Shown here: in pieces, positions 35,909-45,824 of the stretch | Position numbering within the stretch: position 1 is the first letter of the stretch | Layout: each line of letters opens with the position of its first letter | Assembly: GCF_021654655.1 (NCBI RefSeq) | Contig: NZ_AP025225.1 | Span: 304,001 to 368,000, forward strand | Reading direction: 5' to 3' | Source: Candidatus Hydrogenosomobacter endosymbioticus | Lineage (GTDB): Bacteria > Pseudomonadota > Alphaproteobacteria > Holosporales > GW7 | Length of the DNA: 64,000 bases | The notes under the pieces: model-generated | Seen by the model: only the letters and a program-made list of their open reading frames with translations | What the model was told of the DNA's origin: nothing | Databases searched by the model: none | Position numbers and translations under genes: made by a program

Positions 35909-36865
35909 CTACCCAATGCCAAACACAGTGCTGCATATATCGCTCATATCTCGCGGAAGACCAGATTGAAAATCTAACCGCTTCTTAGTTCTTGGGTGTA
36001 TGAATGATAAAGTTTTAGAGTGAAGGGCATGTCTACCTTGCCGCAATTCCATGCTCGCCCCGTATTTAGTAGCTATGCTGTGTGTTTTTCTCGGAGCGTA
36101 TGTAATATCCCCAAGAATAGGTGTCTTCATGTAAGAGAAATGCACTCTAATCTGATGCGTCCTTCCAGTCTCCAGCGCACATTCCACGATGCTATGCGAA
36201 GCTATAGACTTGATAACCTTATAATTGGTCACCGCTCGCTTACCGCCAACGGTAACCACCGCCATTTTTTTTCTGTTTATATGGTGGCGACCTATAAAAG
36301 TTTCTATCACACCCATTGGCCTTGTTGGAACACCTATAGTGATCGCCCAATAAGTGCGCTTTATATCTCTCGTCTCAAATTGTTTGCATATTTCAGTGTG
36401 GGAAAAATCATTTTTTGCTACCGCCATAAGACCGCTTGTTTCTTTGTCGAGTCTGTGGACGATTCCAGGCTTTTGCTCACCAGAAATTCCAGATAGCGCC
36501 TCGCCACAATGAGACAGAAGAGCGTTCACCAGAGTGCCTCTAATATTACCAGCTCCTGGATGGACAACCATTCCAGCCGCTTTATTAATAATAAGAACGT
36601 CCTCATCCTCATAAACGACCTCTATGGGAATTTCTTCCGGTATTAATCCACATTTTTCAGGATCAGGGATAAAAAGCTTTATGACATCACCCGATCTAAC
36701 CCTATAGTCACATTCAGCTATAACATTTCCACAAACACAGACATTTCCAGATTTTATAAGGCTCTGAATTCTCGACCTGCTAACTTCAGGAGCAGCTCCG
36801 TGAAGAAAAATGTCCACACGAACAGGGGCTCGCTCATCCTCCATAAAAAATTCCATAATCTTCAT
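35909..36865 (-). CDS. rluD: Ribosomal large subunit pseudouridine synthase D
   Basis: RluD makes pseudouridines in helix 69 of 23S rRNA. An N-terminal S4 RNA-binding domain (VDIFLHGAAPEVSRSRIQSLIKSG) precedes the catalytic domain with GIVHRLDKETSGLMAVAKND, where the aspartate of HRLDK is the nucleophile, and LETGRTHQIRVHFSYMKTPI later. The frame extends to a TTG at 36880, but GAGGTTG in those codons is the Shine-Dalgarno for the ATG at 36865. Length matches RluD. RluC or RluA would lack this full set, so RluD is the best call. Confidence 0.9.
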   Translation of the reverse strand: MKIMEFFMEDERAPVRVDIFLHGAAPEVSRSRIQSLIKSGNVCVCGNVIAECDYRVRSGDVIKLFIPDPEKCGLIPEEIPIEVVYEDEDVLIINKAAGMVVHPGAGNIRGTLVNALLSHCGEALSGISGEQKPGIVHRLDKETSGLMAVAKNDFSHTEICKQFETRDIKRTYWAITIGVPTRPMGVIETFIGRHHINRKKMAVVTVGGKRAVTNYKVIKSIASHSIVECALETGRTHQIRVHFSYMKTPILGDITYAPRKTHSIATKYGASMELRQGRHALHSKTLSFIHPRTKKRLDFQSGLPRDMSDICSTVFGIG

Positions 36866-36975
36866 GAAAAACAACCTCAAATACCTGTAAATTCAACGCT
36901 ATTGCAATAATCCAAAATAAACTTCTTTAAAATTAATCTTTCATCGTAAATAAAATAAGCTCTCCTATCTCCTGT

Positions 36976-38367
36976 TTATATAGCTTTATTCAAGCTACAC
37001 CAATGCGATGAACACTCAGGAGGACATTGCAAAGAAAATATAAACCCATCTAGCCAATTGGTATCATAGCTCCCGCTGACTATACCCTCGTTCAACGCCA
37101 GGCGCTGATGAAGCGGGATGAGAGTCTTCACCCCAGTAATAACATACTCATCTAACGCGCGCTTCATAGTCATAAGACATTCTTCCCTTGTATTGCCATA
37201 AGTTATTAGCTTAGCTATTAGGCTGTCGTAATACGGAGGAATTGTATACCCGGAAAATATAAAGCTGTCCACTCTTACATTAGGCCCGCCAGGAGCAAGA
37301 TAATCTATGATTTTTCCAGGCTGCGGAAGGAACGTCATCGGATCCTCAGCGTTTATTCTACATTCCATAGCATGCCCTCTAAACCTTACGTCTTTTTGTG
37401 AAAATCCCAGCTTTCCACCGCTAGCTATTCGTATTTGCTCTTTTACAATATCAATTCCAGTTATCATCTCTGTTATTGGATGCTCGACCTGAATTCTTGT
37501 ATTCATTTCTATGAAATAAAATTTTCCATCCTCATAAAGAAATTCCAGCGTTCCTGCGCTATAGTAACCGAAGTCCTTCATCGCAGATATCGCTTTTTCA
37601 AATATATACTCTCTTTCATCTCTAGAGAGCGCTGGGCTTGGAGATTCCTCAAACACCTTCTGATGCTTTTTCTGCAGAGAACAATCTCTGTCTCCAAGGC
37701 ACACCATATTCCCGTGCGTATCGCCAAGCATTTGAAGCTCTATATGCCTTGGCTTTGATAAAAACCTCTCAATATAAACACCGTCGTCGCCAAAACTTGC
37801 CTCAGCTTCAGATTTTGCGATTTCGAAATTCTCTTTCAGCTCGTCGAGAGAACGAACAACTCGCATACCCTTGCCGCCTCCGCCAGACCTCGCCTTTATC
37901 AGAACAGGAAACCCTATTTCTTTCGCTATACCAGCAGCATCTTTTTCCGACGAAACAATACCCAATGACCCAGAGATCACATCAAATCCCAGCTCTATCG
38001 CTTTTTCGCGAGCGCTCACCTTATTCCCCATTACGTCCATATGCTCTGATGATGGGCCTATAAACACCATCTTGTGATCACGAACAACGTTTGCGAAATA
38101 ACTATTTTCTGACAAAAATCCAACACCTGGGTGAATAGCCTCCGCACCAGACACCTCTGCAGCAGAAATAATCGCTGGGATGTTAAGGTAACTGTCGCAT
38201 GATAAGCTTGGCCCTATGCATACACTTTCATCAGCCAGCTTAACATGCATTGCGTCAGAATCTGCTGTAGAATGAACGGCGACAGTGCTTATCCCCATCT
38301 CCTTGCACGCACGCAAAATCCTTAGTGCAATTTCTCCCCTATTGGCAATTAATATTTTTGAAAACAT
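36976..38367 (-). CDS. accC: Biotin carboxylase subunit of acetyl-CoA carboxylase
   Basis: AccC carboxylates the biotin of AccB, the first step of fatty acid synthesis. Visible motifs: MFSKILIANRGEIALRILRACKE at the N-terminus (split here as two parts of the same segment), IHPGVGFLSEN, the glycine-rich ATP loop KARSGGGGKGMRVV, FLSKPRHIELQMLGD, DCSLQKKHQKVFEE, and MNTRIQVEHPITEMITGID with the catalytic region. The ATG at 38367 gives the standard N-terminus; an upstream ATG at 38391 adds eight residues. accB usually precedes accC but is absent here. The last 15 residues (CPPECSSHWCSLNKAI) look unusual for the family. Confidence 0.95.
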   Translation of the reverse strand: MFSKILIANRGEIALRILRACKEMGISTVAVHSTADSDAMHVKLADESVCIGPSLSCDSYLNIPAIISAAEVSGAEAIHPGVGFLSENSYFANVVRDHKMVFIGPSSEHMDVMGNKVSAREKAIELGFDVISGSLGIVSSEKDAAGIAKEIGFPVLIKARSGGGGKGMRVVRSLDELKENFEIAKSEAEASFGDDGVYIERFLSKPRHIELQMLGDTHGNMVCLGDRDCSLQKKHQKVFEESPSPALSRDEREYIFEKAISAMKDFGYYSAGTLEFLYEDGKFYFIEMNTRIQVEHPITEMITGIDIVKEQIRIASGGKLGFSQKDVRFRGHAMECRINAEDPMTFLPQPGKIIDYLAPGGPNVRVDSFIFSGYTIPPYYDSLIAKLITYGNTREECLMTMKRALDEYVITGVKTLIPLHQRLALNEGIVSGSYDTNWLDGFIFSLQCPPECSSHWCSLNKAI

Positions 38368-38391
38368 AAATTCTCGAAACAAACAATTCAT

Positions 38392-38746
38392 CTGTGGAAA
38401 TGCTACTATATTTTTCGCAAAACGAGAAACCGCGTCATAAACATAAGAGCCACACCAATCTCCAGCTACGAATAATCACACTGCCGGTTTGCAAAAAATG
38501 ATATTGCATCAAGCTTCTTTCGACCATACAATTCTGGCGTTTTTAATGCTTGCGCTTTAATTTCGGTGCCTGCAAATTCCTCTAGAATGCTGTGATTTTA
38601 TAATGGTTGACTGCACTGCATATCTTTCATAAATAAGTTATAAAATAGGTCTCGTTAACCTTGCCGTGAAGATATGGAGCGCGCTGTCATCTACGTTCGA
38701 AAACTACCGCTCCCATACCTGGATCAGAAACAGTTAATTGAAGGTG
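38392..38746. other. Intergenic region between accC and an exported orphan gene
   Basis: No convincing gene. On the plus strand TTGACT near 38608 and TAAATA 17 bases later resemble a promoter, and a 41-codon frame (38674-38799) lies downstream, running antisense into the end of the exported gene. The evidence is too thin to call it expressed. Confidence 0.4.
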
Positions 38747-39532
38747 TTATCCATCATATTGAGCTTTTTTCTCTTCTTCTGGTTTTTCTTCGCCTTTAGA
38801 CTGGTTTTTAGATTGGTTCTCCAGGTCGCGAATTATCTGTAATTCTTCTCCTGTTATTGAATCTTGTAGCCCTCGTTGATGAAGTTCTGCTTTTTTTCCT
38901 ATCACTTTAAGAGGCCTCGCTTCCTGCTGTTGCTGATGAGGATATTGTTGTTGCTGAACATCGTGTTGCTGCTGTTCTGCTTTTTTTCCTATCACTTTAA
39001 GAGGCCTCGCTTCCTGCTGTTGCTGATAAGGATATTGTTGTTGCTGAACATCGCGTTGATGAAGTTCTGCTTTTTTTCCTATCACTTTAAGAGGCCTTGC
39101 TTCCTGCTGTTGCTGATGAGGATATTGTTGTTGCTGAACATCGTGTTGCTGCTGTTCGAGCTTTTGCAAGGCGGCAAGATCTTCCTGCGCCTTTAACATG
39201 TCATCGTCGCCAACATTACTAGACGGCTGAGTACTTTTTTCGCTGTTAAATTCCAAATTATCTGAAAAATCAATATGGACTGGATCGTTTACATTGAAGT
39301 CACCGTCTATTTCGCTCAAATTAGGTTCATTATCACTGAATTCAGCAACATTGCTAGAAGCATCAACACCATCTACGTCTAAATGCTCGCTATAATTCGG
39401 AACCTGTTCCTGATTATCTTTGCTCTGCTTATCCTGCTTCTTCGGCCCAGCAAAACACAAATCACCTTCTACAATTCCTGCTAGAAAACTGATTGCGGCA
39501 TACGCTCGTAGTAAAACAAACTTTTTCTTCAT
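38747..39532 (-). CDS. Exported orphan protein with Gln-rich 30-residue repeats
   Basis: An unrecognised 261-residue protein. A Sec signal (MKKKFVLLRAYAAISFLAG, cut probably after CFA) is followed by an acidic Asp/Asn/Ser-rich region (about 35-110) and then three 30-residue repeats containing DVQQQQYP, QQQQEARPLKVIGKKAE and LHQ or QQQ. The end is Glu/Lys-rich. The signal region near the cut site (DLCFAGPKK) resembles that of the neighbouring exported gene at 39652-40116 (SDCFAAPKP), so the two may be diverged relatives or share a secretion context. No Shine-Dalgarno is seen. Probably disordered and host- or surface-exposed, by inference only. Confidence 0.75.
   Translation of the reverse strand: MKKKFVLLRAYAAISFLAGIVEGDLCFAGPKKQDKQSKDNQEQVPNYSEHLDVDGVDASSNVAEFSDNEPNLSEIDGDFNVNDPVHIDFSDNLEFNSEKSTQPSSNVGDDDMLKAQEDLAALQKLEQQQHDVQQQQYPHQQQQEARPLKVIGKKAELHQRDVQQQQYPYQQQQEARPLKVIGKKAEQQQHDVQQQQYPHQQQQEARPLKVIGKKAELHQRGLQDSITGEELQIIRDLENQSKNQSKGEEKPEEEKKAQYDG
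38876..39157 (-). repeat. Three 90-base tandem repeats
   Basis: The landmark GTTCTGC on the plus strand recurs at 38884, 38974 and 39064, exactly 90 bases apart. The units are nearly identical in DNA; differences are confined to a few positions, including a His/Tyr switch. Each unit codes 30 residues, so frame is kept when copies are gained or lost. Confidence 0.92.
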
Positions 39533-39651
39533 TTATATAGTATGTTAATATTGTTACTATATAATTATATCTAAAATTTGTTTACTATTTATTACTCGCC
39601 AAGATTAGAGCGCAGATTCATAAATTAAAACCCTTCTCGCTAATGAATAAA

Positions 39652-40116
39652 TTACTTGCCTTGTTCATTCTCGCTATCAGACAAGTCTTCTTCGTTACCT
39701 TCTGCAATTGCCTTAATTCCAACGCATAATTTCTCGAGCTTATCATAGTCGCTTTTTAAATCCTTCATATCAGACATCGGATCCTTCTTCAACGCCTCTA
39801 GACAATGTCGTATTTTCTCAGATAGATGCAAAATTTCACCGGTCTTCTGCGCTTCGCTGAGATCTTTAAGCAATTTATTCACCTTCTTCGAAAGACTTTT
39901 CACGCCCTTATTAATTATATTAATTTGATGTTGCTTGGCTTTTTCAAGAGAAACGGGTGCCTGCTGCTTACTTTGCGCAACATTAACTTTATTGCCAACA
40001 TTATTGCAAATATTCGTTTTCTTATGGATCGGTTTTGGAGCTGCAAAACAATCACTCCCATAAATAACGGCACAACAAAACACAAGGCTACCATAAAATA
40101 TTATTTTGCTCTTCAT
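39652..40116 (-). CDS. Small exported orphan protein
   Basis: A 154-residue protein without a family I know. Signal peptide MKSKIIFYGSLVFCCAVIYG, with cleavage likely after CFA. The mature part is Lys-rich and helical, with a probable coiled coil (SLSKKVNKLLKDLSEAQK and LSEKIRHCLEALKK), two cysteines and an acidic C-terminus. The frame extends to an ATG at 40131, but GGAG in those codons positions ribosomes at the ATG at 40116. It is on the same strand as the Gln-rich exported gene, 119 bases upstream of it. Confidence 0.75.
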   Translation of the reverse strand: MKSKIIFYGSLVFCCAVIYGSDCFAAPKPIHKKTNICNNVGNKVNVAQSKQQAPVSLEKAKQHQINIINKGVKSLSKKVNKLLKDLSEAQKTGEILHLSEKIRHCLEALKKDPMSDMKDLKSDYDKLEKLCVGIKAIAEGNEEDLSDSENEQGK

Positions 40117-40303
40117 TTTAGTCTCCAACATGAGGGCCCTCCTTCATTGTAGGCGCGTTAATAAAAAAGTCAATATTAATTATTAACGATTGCTCTAATA
40201 TAAACTGCGCACTACGCCAAAGCCTAGCGCAATAAGAATAATAGTTTACGGAATTCCTTGCGTACACCAAATCAATCGATTAGTTTAATTTTCACTCGCA
40301 AAG

Positions 40304-40335
40304 CAAAAAAGAGCCGTCACAAAAAGTGGCGGCTC
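40304..40335 (-). terminator. Terminator of fusA
   Basis: GAGCCGTCAC (40311-40320) pairs with GTGGCGGCTC (40326-40335), with one G-U pair and a five-A loop. The A run at 40305-40310 gives a U tract on the minus strand. It lies about 70 bases past the fusA stop. Confidence 0.88.
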
Positions 40336-40405
40336 AGATATTAATAACAGTAAATGCCGCCGCTAATCCTTGAACTGCTTCCGCGCCACGAGCGCGCCTC
40401 TGCCA

Positions 40406-42481
40406 CTATTTCCCAGAGGCTAACTTTTCTGCTACTGCAGAGGGAACCTGCTCATACTGCGAAAACTGCATAGAATACGTTGCGCGCCCCTGCGTGAGAG
40501 AACGCAGGTTGTTGATATATCCAAACATCGTAGCAAGAGGAGTTGCAGCTCGTATCAGCTTAGCGTTCGCTTGCTGATCCATTTCTGTAATACGCCCGCG
40601 GCGACTGTTTATATCTCCGATAACATCTCCCATATACTCCTCTGGAGTAACAACCTCAACACTCATTATCGGCTCTAATATACGAGGGCCAGCGCTTGGG
40701 ATTCCCTCTCTAAACGCAGCCTTAGCAGCAATTTCGAACGCCATAGAGCTCGAGTCTACATCGTGGTATGATCCATCAATAAGGGTAGCTTGAAAATCTA
40801 TAACAGGAGCGCCAACAAGAACTCCTGTCTCCTTTGCGAGCTCGAGCCCTTTTTGCACAGACGGGATATACTCTTTAGGAACCGCGCCTCCGACAATTTT
40901 GTTTACAAACACAAATCCGCTTCCTGGAGGAAGAGGCTCAAATATAAGCTTTATGTGCGCAAATTGGCCAGCACCACCCGTTTGCTTTTTATGAACATAG
41001 TTTATCTCGTGCTTCTTAGTAATGGTCTCTCTATACGCAACCTGTGGAGCGCCTACAGTAGCCTCAACCTTAAATTCGCGCTTCATCCTGTCGACAATAA
41101 TCTCCAGGTGAAGCTCTCCCATACCTTCTATGATAGTCTGCCCTGTTTCGTGATCGCTAGAATACCTGAAAGATGGGTCTTCTGCTGCCAAGCGAGACAA
41201 TGATACTCCCATCTTCTCTTGGTCAGCCTTCGTTTTAGGCTCGACCGCAACAGATATAACAGGGTCAGGAAACTCCATACGCTCTAATATGATAGGCTTG
41301 CTCTGATCACACAAAGTATCTCCAGTTGTGGTCTCCTTAAGCCCTGCGAGAGCTACTATGTCTCCAGCTCGAGCTTCTTTTATGTCTTCGCGAGAGTTCG
41401 CGTGCATCTGAAGCATGCGACCAATTCGCTCTTTCTTGCCCTTAACGGAATTCAGAACACTTTCTCCCGAGCGCACAGTACCAGAATATATACGCATATA
41501 AGTGAGAGAGCCTACAAACGGGTCTGTTGCAACTTTAAACGCCAACCCAGAAAATGGAGCGCTAGCACTAGTTTCACGAACTGCGGACTCTTCTTCGCTT
41601 CCCGGAATTATTCCTTGAACAGGAGGAATATCAAGCGGTGATGGAAGATAGTCTATGACAGCATCTAACATAGGCTGAACGCCTTTGTTCTTAAACGCAG
41701 ATCCGCAAATAACAGGAACAAACGCAAATTTCAGCGTTCCAGCTCGAATACACCTTTTTATGTCAGAAACATCAAGAGTTTTTCCAGACAAATACTTCTC
41801 CATCACAGAATCATCCTGGTCTGCTATAGCATCAATCATTTCATGGTGCTTCTCCTTAGCCTCTTCAACCATATTGGTCGGGATGTCTTCTATGGAAAAT
41901 TTAGCTCCTAAACTATCGTCATGCCAACGCAGAGCTTTCATCTCGACGAGATCAACTATTCCTACAAAATCGCTCTCCGCTCCAATTGGAAGCTGAAGAA
42001 CAACAGGAGTGCATCCAAGCCTATCTCTAATCATTTTCACACAGCGCGAAAAGCTCGCACCCATACGGTCCATCTTGTTCACGAAACATATTCTAGGAAC
42101 TTTATATTTGTCAGCCTGGCGCCACACAGTTTCTGATTGAGGCTCAACGCCCGCGACTCCGTCAAATACGGTAACAGCACCGTCCAACACACGAAGAGAC
42201 CTCTCAACTTCTATGGTAAAGTCGACGTGCCCTGGGGTATCTATAATGTTGATCCTATGATCTGACCAAAAACAAGTGGTTGCAGCAGACGTGATAGTAA
42301 TTCCTCGCTCTTGCTCCTGCACCATCCAGTCCATTATCGCAGTACCTTCATGCACTTCTCCAATCTTATGAGTCCGTCCAGTGTAATACAAAACGCGCTC
42401 TGTAGTCGTGGTCTTTCCAGCATCTATGTGCGCCATAATTCCTATGTTTCTATATCTATTTAAAGGCACTTCCTGACTCAT
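40406..42481 (-). CDS. fusA: Elongation factor G
   Basis: EF-G drives translocation on the ribosome with GTP. The 691 residues contain all G motifs: [40 protein letters not shown] and NKMDRMGA, followed by domain II and the C-terminal domains with [15 protein letters not shown] and DINSRRGRI. Length and order are normal. AAGGAAAAAATT precedes the ATG. In most bacteria fusA lies in the str operon with rpsL, rpsG and tuf; here it stands alone with its own terminator, a sign of genome rearrangement. Confidence 0.97.
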   Translation of the reverse strand: MSQEVPLNRYRNIGIMAHIDAGKTTTTERVLYYTGRTHKIGEVHEGTAIMDWMVQEQERGITITSAATTCFWSDHRINIIDTPGHVDFTIEVERSLRVLDGAVTVFDGVAGVEPQSETVWRQADKYKVPRICFVNKMDRMGASFSRCVKMIRDRLGCTPVVLQLPIGAESDFVGIVDLVEMKALRWHDDSLGAKFSIEDIPTNMVEEAKEKHHEMIDAIADQDDSVMEKYLSGKTLDVSDIKRCIRAGTLKFAFVPVICGSAFKNKGVQPMLDAVIDYLPSPLDIPPVQGIIPGSEEESAVRETSASAPFSGLAFKVATDPFVGSLTYMRIYSGTVRSGESVLNSVKGKKERIGRMLQMHANSREDIKEARAGDIVALAGLKETTTGDTLCDQSKPIILERMEFPDPVISVAVEPKTKADQEKMGVSLSRLAAEDPSFRYSSDHETGQTIIEGMGELHLEIIVDRMKREFKVEATVGAPQVAYRETITKKHEINYVHKKQTGGAGQFAHIKLIFEPLPPGSGFVFVNKIVGGAVPKEYIPSVQKGLELAKETGVLVGAPVIDFQATLIDGSYHDVDSSSMAFEIAAKAAFREGIPSAGPRILEPIMSVEVVTPEEYMGDVIGDINSRRGRITEMDQQANAKLIRAATPLATMFGYINNLRSLTQGRATYSMQFSQYEQVPSAVAEKLASGK

Positions 42482-42729
42482 AATTTTTTCCTTTCTTACT
42501 TACTTAACATTTCATAACAGTAACTCTGGTAACATACCATATAAGATGAAAAAACACACTAATAAACCTGTTGCTCAACTATTCCACAATACACGTATCT
42601 TTTCACATTAGCACACACTAGCTCAAAATATCGCATGGCAAAAAGTTATAAAAACCATACAATTTTCACAGTATTTATTAGCATGACCTATTAGCAATTA
42701 TCATGCTTGGTAGAATAGTTGTTTTAGAA

Positions 42730-43701
42730 TCAAGATCGACCACCGCCAAGAGCTCTATATACAATCCCACATATTGCTATTGAGGCCGTTACCATACAAA
42801 AACTAATAACTATTTTTATAAGTAACCGGTTTATTATAGCATAGTCTGCAATTTCAAGCGAAAAAAGATCTCTTTTTCTAGCTTTTGACACTTCATATCT
42901 ATCAACAGGAGTTGAAAAAAAACCGACCCCTTCCTTGTTATACAAAGAAGCTCCGCCAACAAACATCCCACACCACGACAAATAGTCATCGTCGCTTTTA
43001 AACATTCTAGTTATGAAATTTTTATCAATAACTCTTGAGTCATTATAGTTGTCCGGAAAATTGTATAGCATAAACGGACGCGCTATTGAATTTTCCATAA
43101 AATAAATTTTAAAAAAGTCTATGAAGTTGGCTGCCACGCACGTTGTCCCAAATATCGAAAATAATAGCAAAAATGCAGCTTTTTTCTTTCTAAAATAGTT
43201 GCTGGAGATTTTGTTTTTAGACTTATTTCTTCTCACAATAATCATACAAAAAACATATAAAATAAAAAAAACTACTGACGAGAGCGCAAAATCCATAACA
43301 AAATTCTTTGGAGACACCGTGCCACAGCTTCTTCCAACAAGCGCAAAGCTAAAATTTCGCCCATCGTAAAACGGAGCGACGCTATCTATCAGTTCCCAAT
43401 CGTCCACTGGTTCGCCGGCTTGCTCTCTAGAACCGCTATCTTCCTCGCCTCTAAACCTTCCGCATTCGGTTGGCAACATAGCAACGCAAGGAATTTTTGA
43501 ATTATATGTCTGCGAATATATTTCTGGTCTTGTTTTGAATATAGAATCTATTGACTTATTTATAAGATTTATTGCAAAAAAACAGCTTCCAACTCCAGAT
43601 ACATACATGATCATCAGAATAAAGCTAAATGCTGTTGCTTTAGAAAGACTCACAGGGTTGTTTTTTCTCTGCGCAGAAAAGCTAGCCCTAGTTATACTCA
43701 T
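42730..43701 (-). CDS. Unknown multi-spanning membrane protein
   Basis: Unrecognised. From the ATG at 43701 the protein has about 323 residues and four clear hydrophobic segments: one at about 17-45 (SFILMIMYVSGVGSCFFAIN), two in the middle around FALSSVVFFILYVFCMIIV and AAFLLLFSIFGTTCVAANFI, and one near the end (LIKIVISFCMVTASIAICGI). A loop of about 100 residues with several charged residues and two cysteines lies between the first two. The upstream ATG at 43767 would overlap the preceding gene by 80 bases; the ATG at 43701 overlaps by 14 and has GGAGGTG before it, so I prefer that. Translational coupling to the preceding gene suggests the two act together. Confidence 0.7.
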   Translation of the reverse strand: MSITRASFSAQRKNNPVSLSKATAFSFILMIMYVSGVGSCFFAINLINKSIDSIFKTRPEIYSQTYNSKIPCVAMLPTECGRFRGEEDSGSREQAGEPVDDWELIDSVAPFYDGRNFSFALVGRSCGTVSPKNFVMDFALSSVVFFILYVFCMIIVRRNKSKNKISSNYFRKKKAAFLLLFSIFGTTCVAANFIDFFKIYFMENSIARPFMLYNFPDNYNDSRVIDKNFITRMFKSDDDYLSWCGMFVGGASLYNKEGVGFFSTPVDRYEVSKARKRDLFSLEIADYAIINRLLIKIVISFCMVTASIAICGIVYRALGGGRS

Positions 43702-44155
43702 CGAACACACCTCCAACAACTTCTTCAGCAACCATAGAATTCCGAATTCTTTTATACATAAACGCATGCAAAACTAGCGCAAATACAAAAACGGCAATAT
43801 CCAAAAAAGACACCAAAATTCTTATTTTTGCCTCTTCGCGCAACGACGTCAGCGCCCTGGACCTGTAAAACTCCATTGCAAACATCTCTCCACCAGCGCT
43901 TTCGAATTCAGGATTTCTGTTAAACTTGTTCCTAAACCATGTTTTATAAAGAGAAGCGTCGCTAAATACGGCTCCGTTTCTTAATTCAGGACTTTGTATA
44001 TATTCTTCTGAAAACTCTGGTACGACACAATCTATAACTGCCTCAGCGAAAAATCGAGATTCGTTAACAATTAATATGCACATAGAGACAATAACCATGA
44101 ACAAATACGATATATACATTCTTATGACAATATTTGGCGTAGAAAAAACCTGCAT
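43688..44155 (-). CDS. Unknown two-span membrane protein
   Basis: A 155-residue protein with a membrane segment near residues 12-32 (ISYLFMVIVSMCILIV) and another near 111-133 (ILVSFLDIAVFVFALVLHAF). The loop between contains YKTWFRNKFNRNPEFESAGG and is probably on the periplasmic side. Its 3' end overlaps the next gene by 14 bases, with a Shine-Dalgarno for that gene inside this one. The layout vaguely resembles small membrane components of secretion or conjugation systems, but I cannot support any such call. Confidence 0.65.
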   Translation of the reverse strand: MQVFSTPNIVIRMYISYLFMVIVSMCILIVNESRFFAEAVIDCVVPEFSEEYIQSPELRNGAVFSDASLYKTWFRNKFNRNPEFESAGGEMFAMEFYRSRALTSLREEAKIRILVSFLDIAVFVFALVLHAFMYKRIRNSMVAEEVVGGVFDEYN

Positions 44156-44325
44156 TTACATGAAATTGCTATTGCGCATACAAATAATACTCCTCCCCCA
44201 CTTAAAAACGAGTGAATCCTGCTCCTAAACCATCCATTTTCTCGTTAGTTACTGAACCGCACATCAACCACACACAGAAGGACATGCTATGCTTACAAAT
44301 ACCATATAAAATCTGAAAAACGTTG

Positions 44326-45537
44326 CTAGCCAACAAGCTCCTCAAGCATCCCCAGATATACTTTTTTTAACATTTCTATATCTAGTACAGAAACGCATTC
44401 GTTTACCTTATGCATGGTAGTCTCTGGGAGGCCGAACTCTATGACAGGAGCTAATACAGATAAAAATCTCCCATCTGTCGTTCCACCATCTGTCGATTCT
44501 CGCGGCATACACGTAATTTTTCCAACAGATGATTTCACGAAACCTATCAATCCAGCATCATTTGTAAAAAATGCTTCGCCACTTTTATGAAATGATAAAA
44601 CATGATCTCCAGCCAATTCCGCACACACAGAAGATATCGCGTCACATATAGAATCGCATGTATGAAGCGGATTAAATCGGACACCAAATCGTGCAAAAAC
44701 CTTCTCTGGAGTAACATTGACAGCATTGTTTCCAACGTCTATAGACGTAACTTCAAGCCTGCTTTTCTGAAACTCTGGAAAAGTAAGTCCGCAATCAAAG
44801 TCAATAGAACACAGCTTTCGCAAACAATCAAGCATTCGAGAAATCGGATTATCAAAAAGGTGTGGGTATGCTATGTGTCCTTGCACGCCTCTGCACACAA
44901 GCTCTGCGCATACGCTTCCTCTTCGTCCCACATTCACACATTCTCCAAAAATACCTCCTGTCGGCTCTCCTATAAGAAAAAAGTCAGGTATGTAGTTGTT
45001 TTTCTGCAGCCAACCAACCATCTGCTTTATGCCATTAGTCCCTGTTCCCTCCTCATCGCTTGTAAGCAGTATGCTTACCATAAGCTTTTCCTCTCCACTT
45101 CCTTCGTCTGTCTCAGAATGTTCGCAGCAACCAAAACCTCTATCTTCTAGCTCGCATACCGCAGATAGAAAAGCTGCTATAGCCCCCTTCATATCAACCG
45201 CTCCGCGCGCATACAAAACCCCGTTATCCACGGTTGGGGTGAATGGATCAAATTTCCACATAGACAAATCGCCAGGAGGCACGACGTCAACATGTCCAAC
45301 AAAACATATGTGGCGAATGTTTGGTTTGCTATAGCACGATTTGCTCTTTCTTAAAGCATACGACCTATATGCATACAAATTTGCAGTGTCCTCAATATTT
45401 TTTTCTGCGCACCAAAACCCAAGCAACCTCAGGTCGTGAGCGATGTCAGATATTGCGCCATCGTCATTTGGCGTAATGCTTTTGTAAGATAGAAGCGATA
45501 CAGCAGACTTAACTGGGCACCTATCGATAATAATCAC
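44326..45537 (-). CDS. dapE: Succinyl-diaminopimelate desuccinylase
   Basis: DapE removes succinate from N-succinyl-LL-diaminopimelate in the lysine and peptidoglycan pathway. The 403 residues contain the M20 di-zinc ligands: FVGHVDVVPPGD, LYARGAVDMKGAIAAF, LLTSDEEGTGTNGI with the catalytic glutamate, and FGLPETTMHKVNE with the final histidine. IGEPTGGIFGECVNVGRRGS also fits DapE. The length exceeds the usual 375 by about 28 because of a loop after VCELEDRGFG. The start is GTG. Its presence, with PBP1A and the DUF882 protein, indicates that this organism makes DAP-type peptidoglycan. Confidence 0.9.
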   Translation of the reverse strand: MIIIDRCPVKSAVSLLSYKSITPNDDGAISDIAHDLRLLGFWCAEKNIEDTANLYAYRSYALRKSKSCYSKPNIRHICFVGHVDVVPPGDLSMWKFDPFTPTVDNGVLYARGAVDMKGAIAAFLSAVCELEDRGFGCCEHSETDEGSGEEKLMVSILLTSDEEGTGTNGIKQMVGWLQKNNYIPDFFLIGEPTGGIFGECVNVGRRGSVCAELVCRGVQGHIAYPHLFDNPISRMLDCLRKLCSIDFDCGLTFPEFQKSRLEVTSIDVGNNAVNVTPEKVFARFGVRFNPLHTCDSICDAISSVCAELAGDHVLSFHKSGEAFFTNDAGLIGFVKSSVGKITCMPRESTDGGTTDGRFLSVLAPVIEFGLPETTMHKVNECVSVLDIEMLKKVYLGMLEELVG

Positions 45538-45824
45538 TTTTTTATACGAATATCGCAGATTTCACATCATACTACACATCCATAATTCTCATGTGAATGC
45601 TAAAACGCAAATGACGCGGTGTTCGACTCGGATTCGTGATTTAAAATAGATCGACGCTCACGGTTAAAACGAGCTCCAAAACCATTGCCACTTATACATA
45701 ATCGTAATCAAGTTGTAAAAATCAAACTCAGCTAACGCCGGAAGAGACTCTGCAAATCTCTAGAAGCTAGACACATATATCATCAGATGAGCGGTAGATC
45801 GAAACCGTACCCACTTTTGATATA

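Noticed and set aside
38876..39196. Plus-strand Leu/Phe-rich frame with apparent membrane segments
   Set aside because: It is the complement of the Gln-rich 90-base repeats and has no start signal.
42730..44155. Assignment of the membrane pair to a conjugation or type IV secretion system
   Set aside because: Only general features (small membrane proteins, overlap) agree; no motif of such a system is visible.
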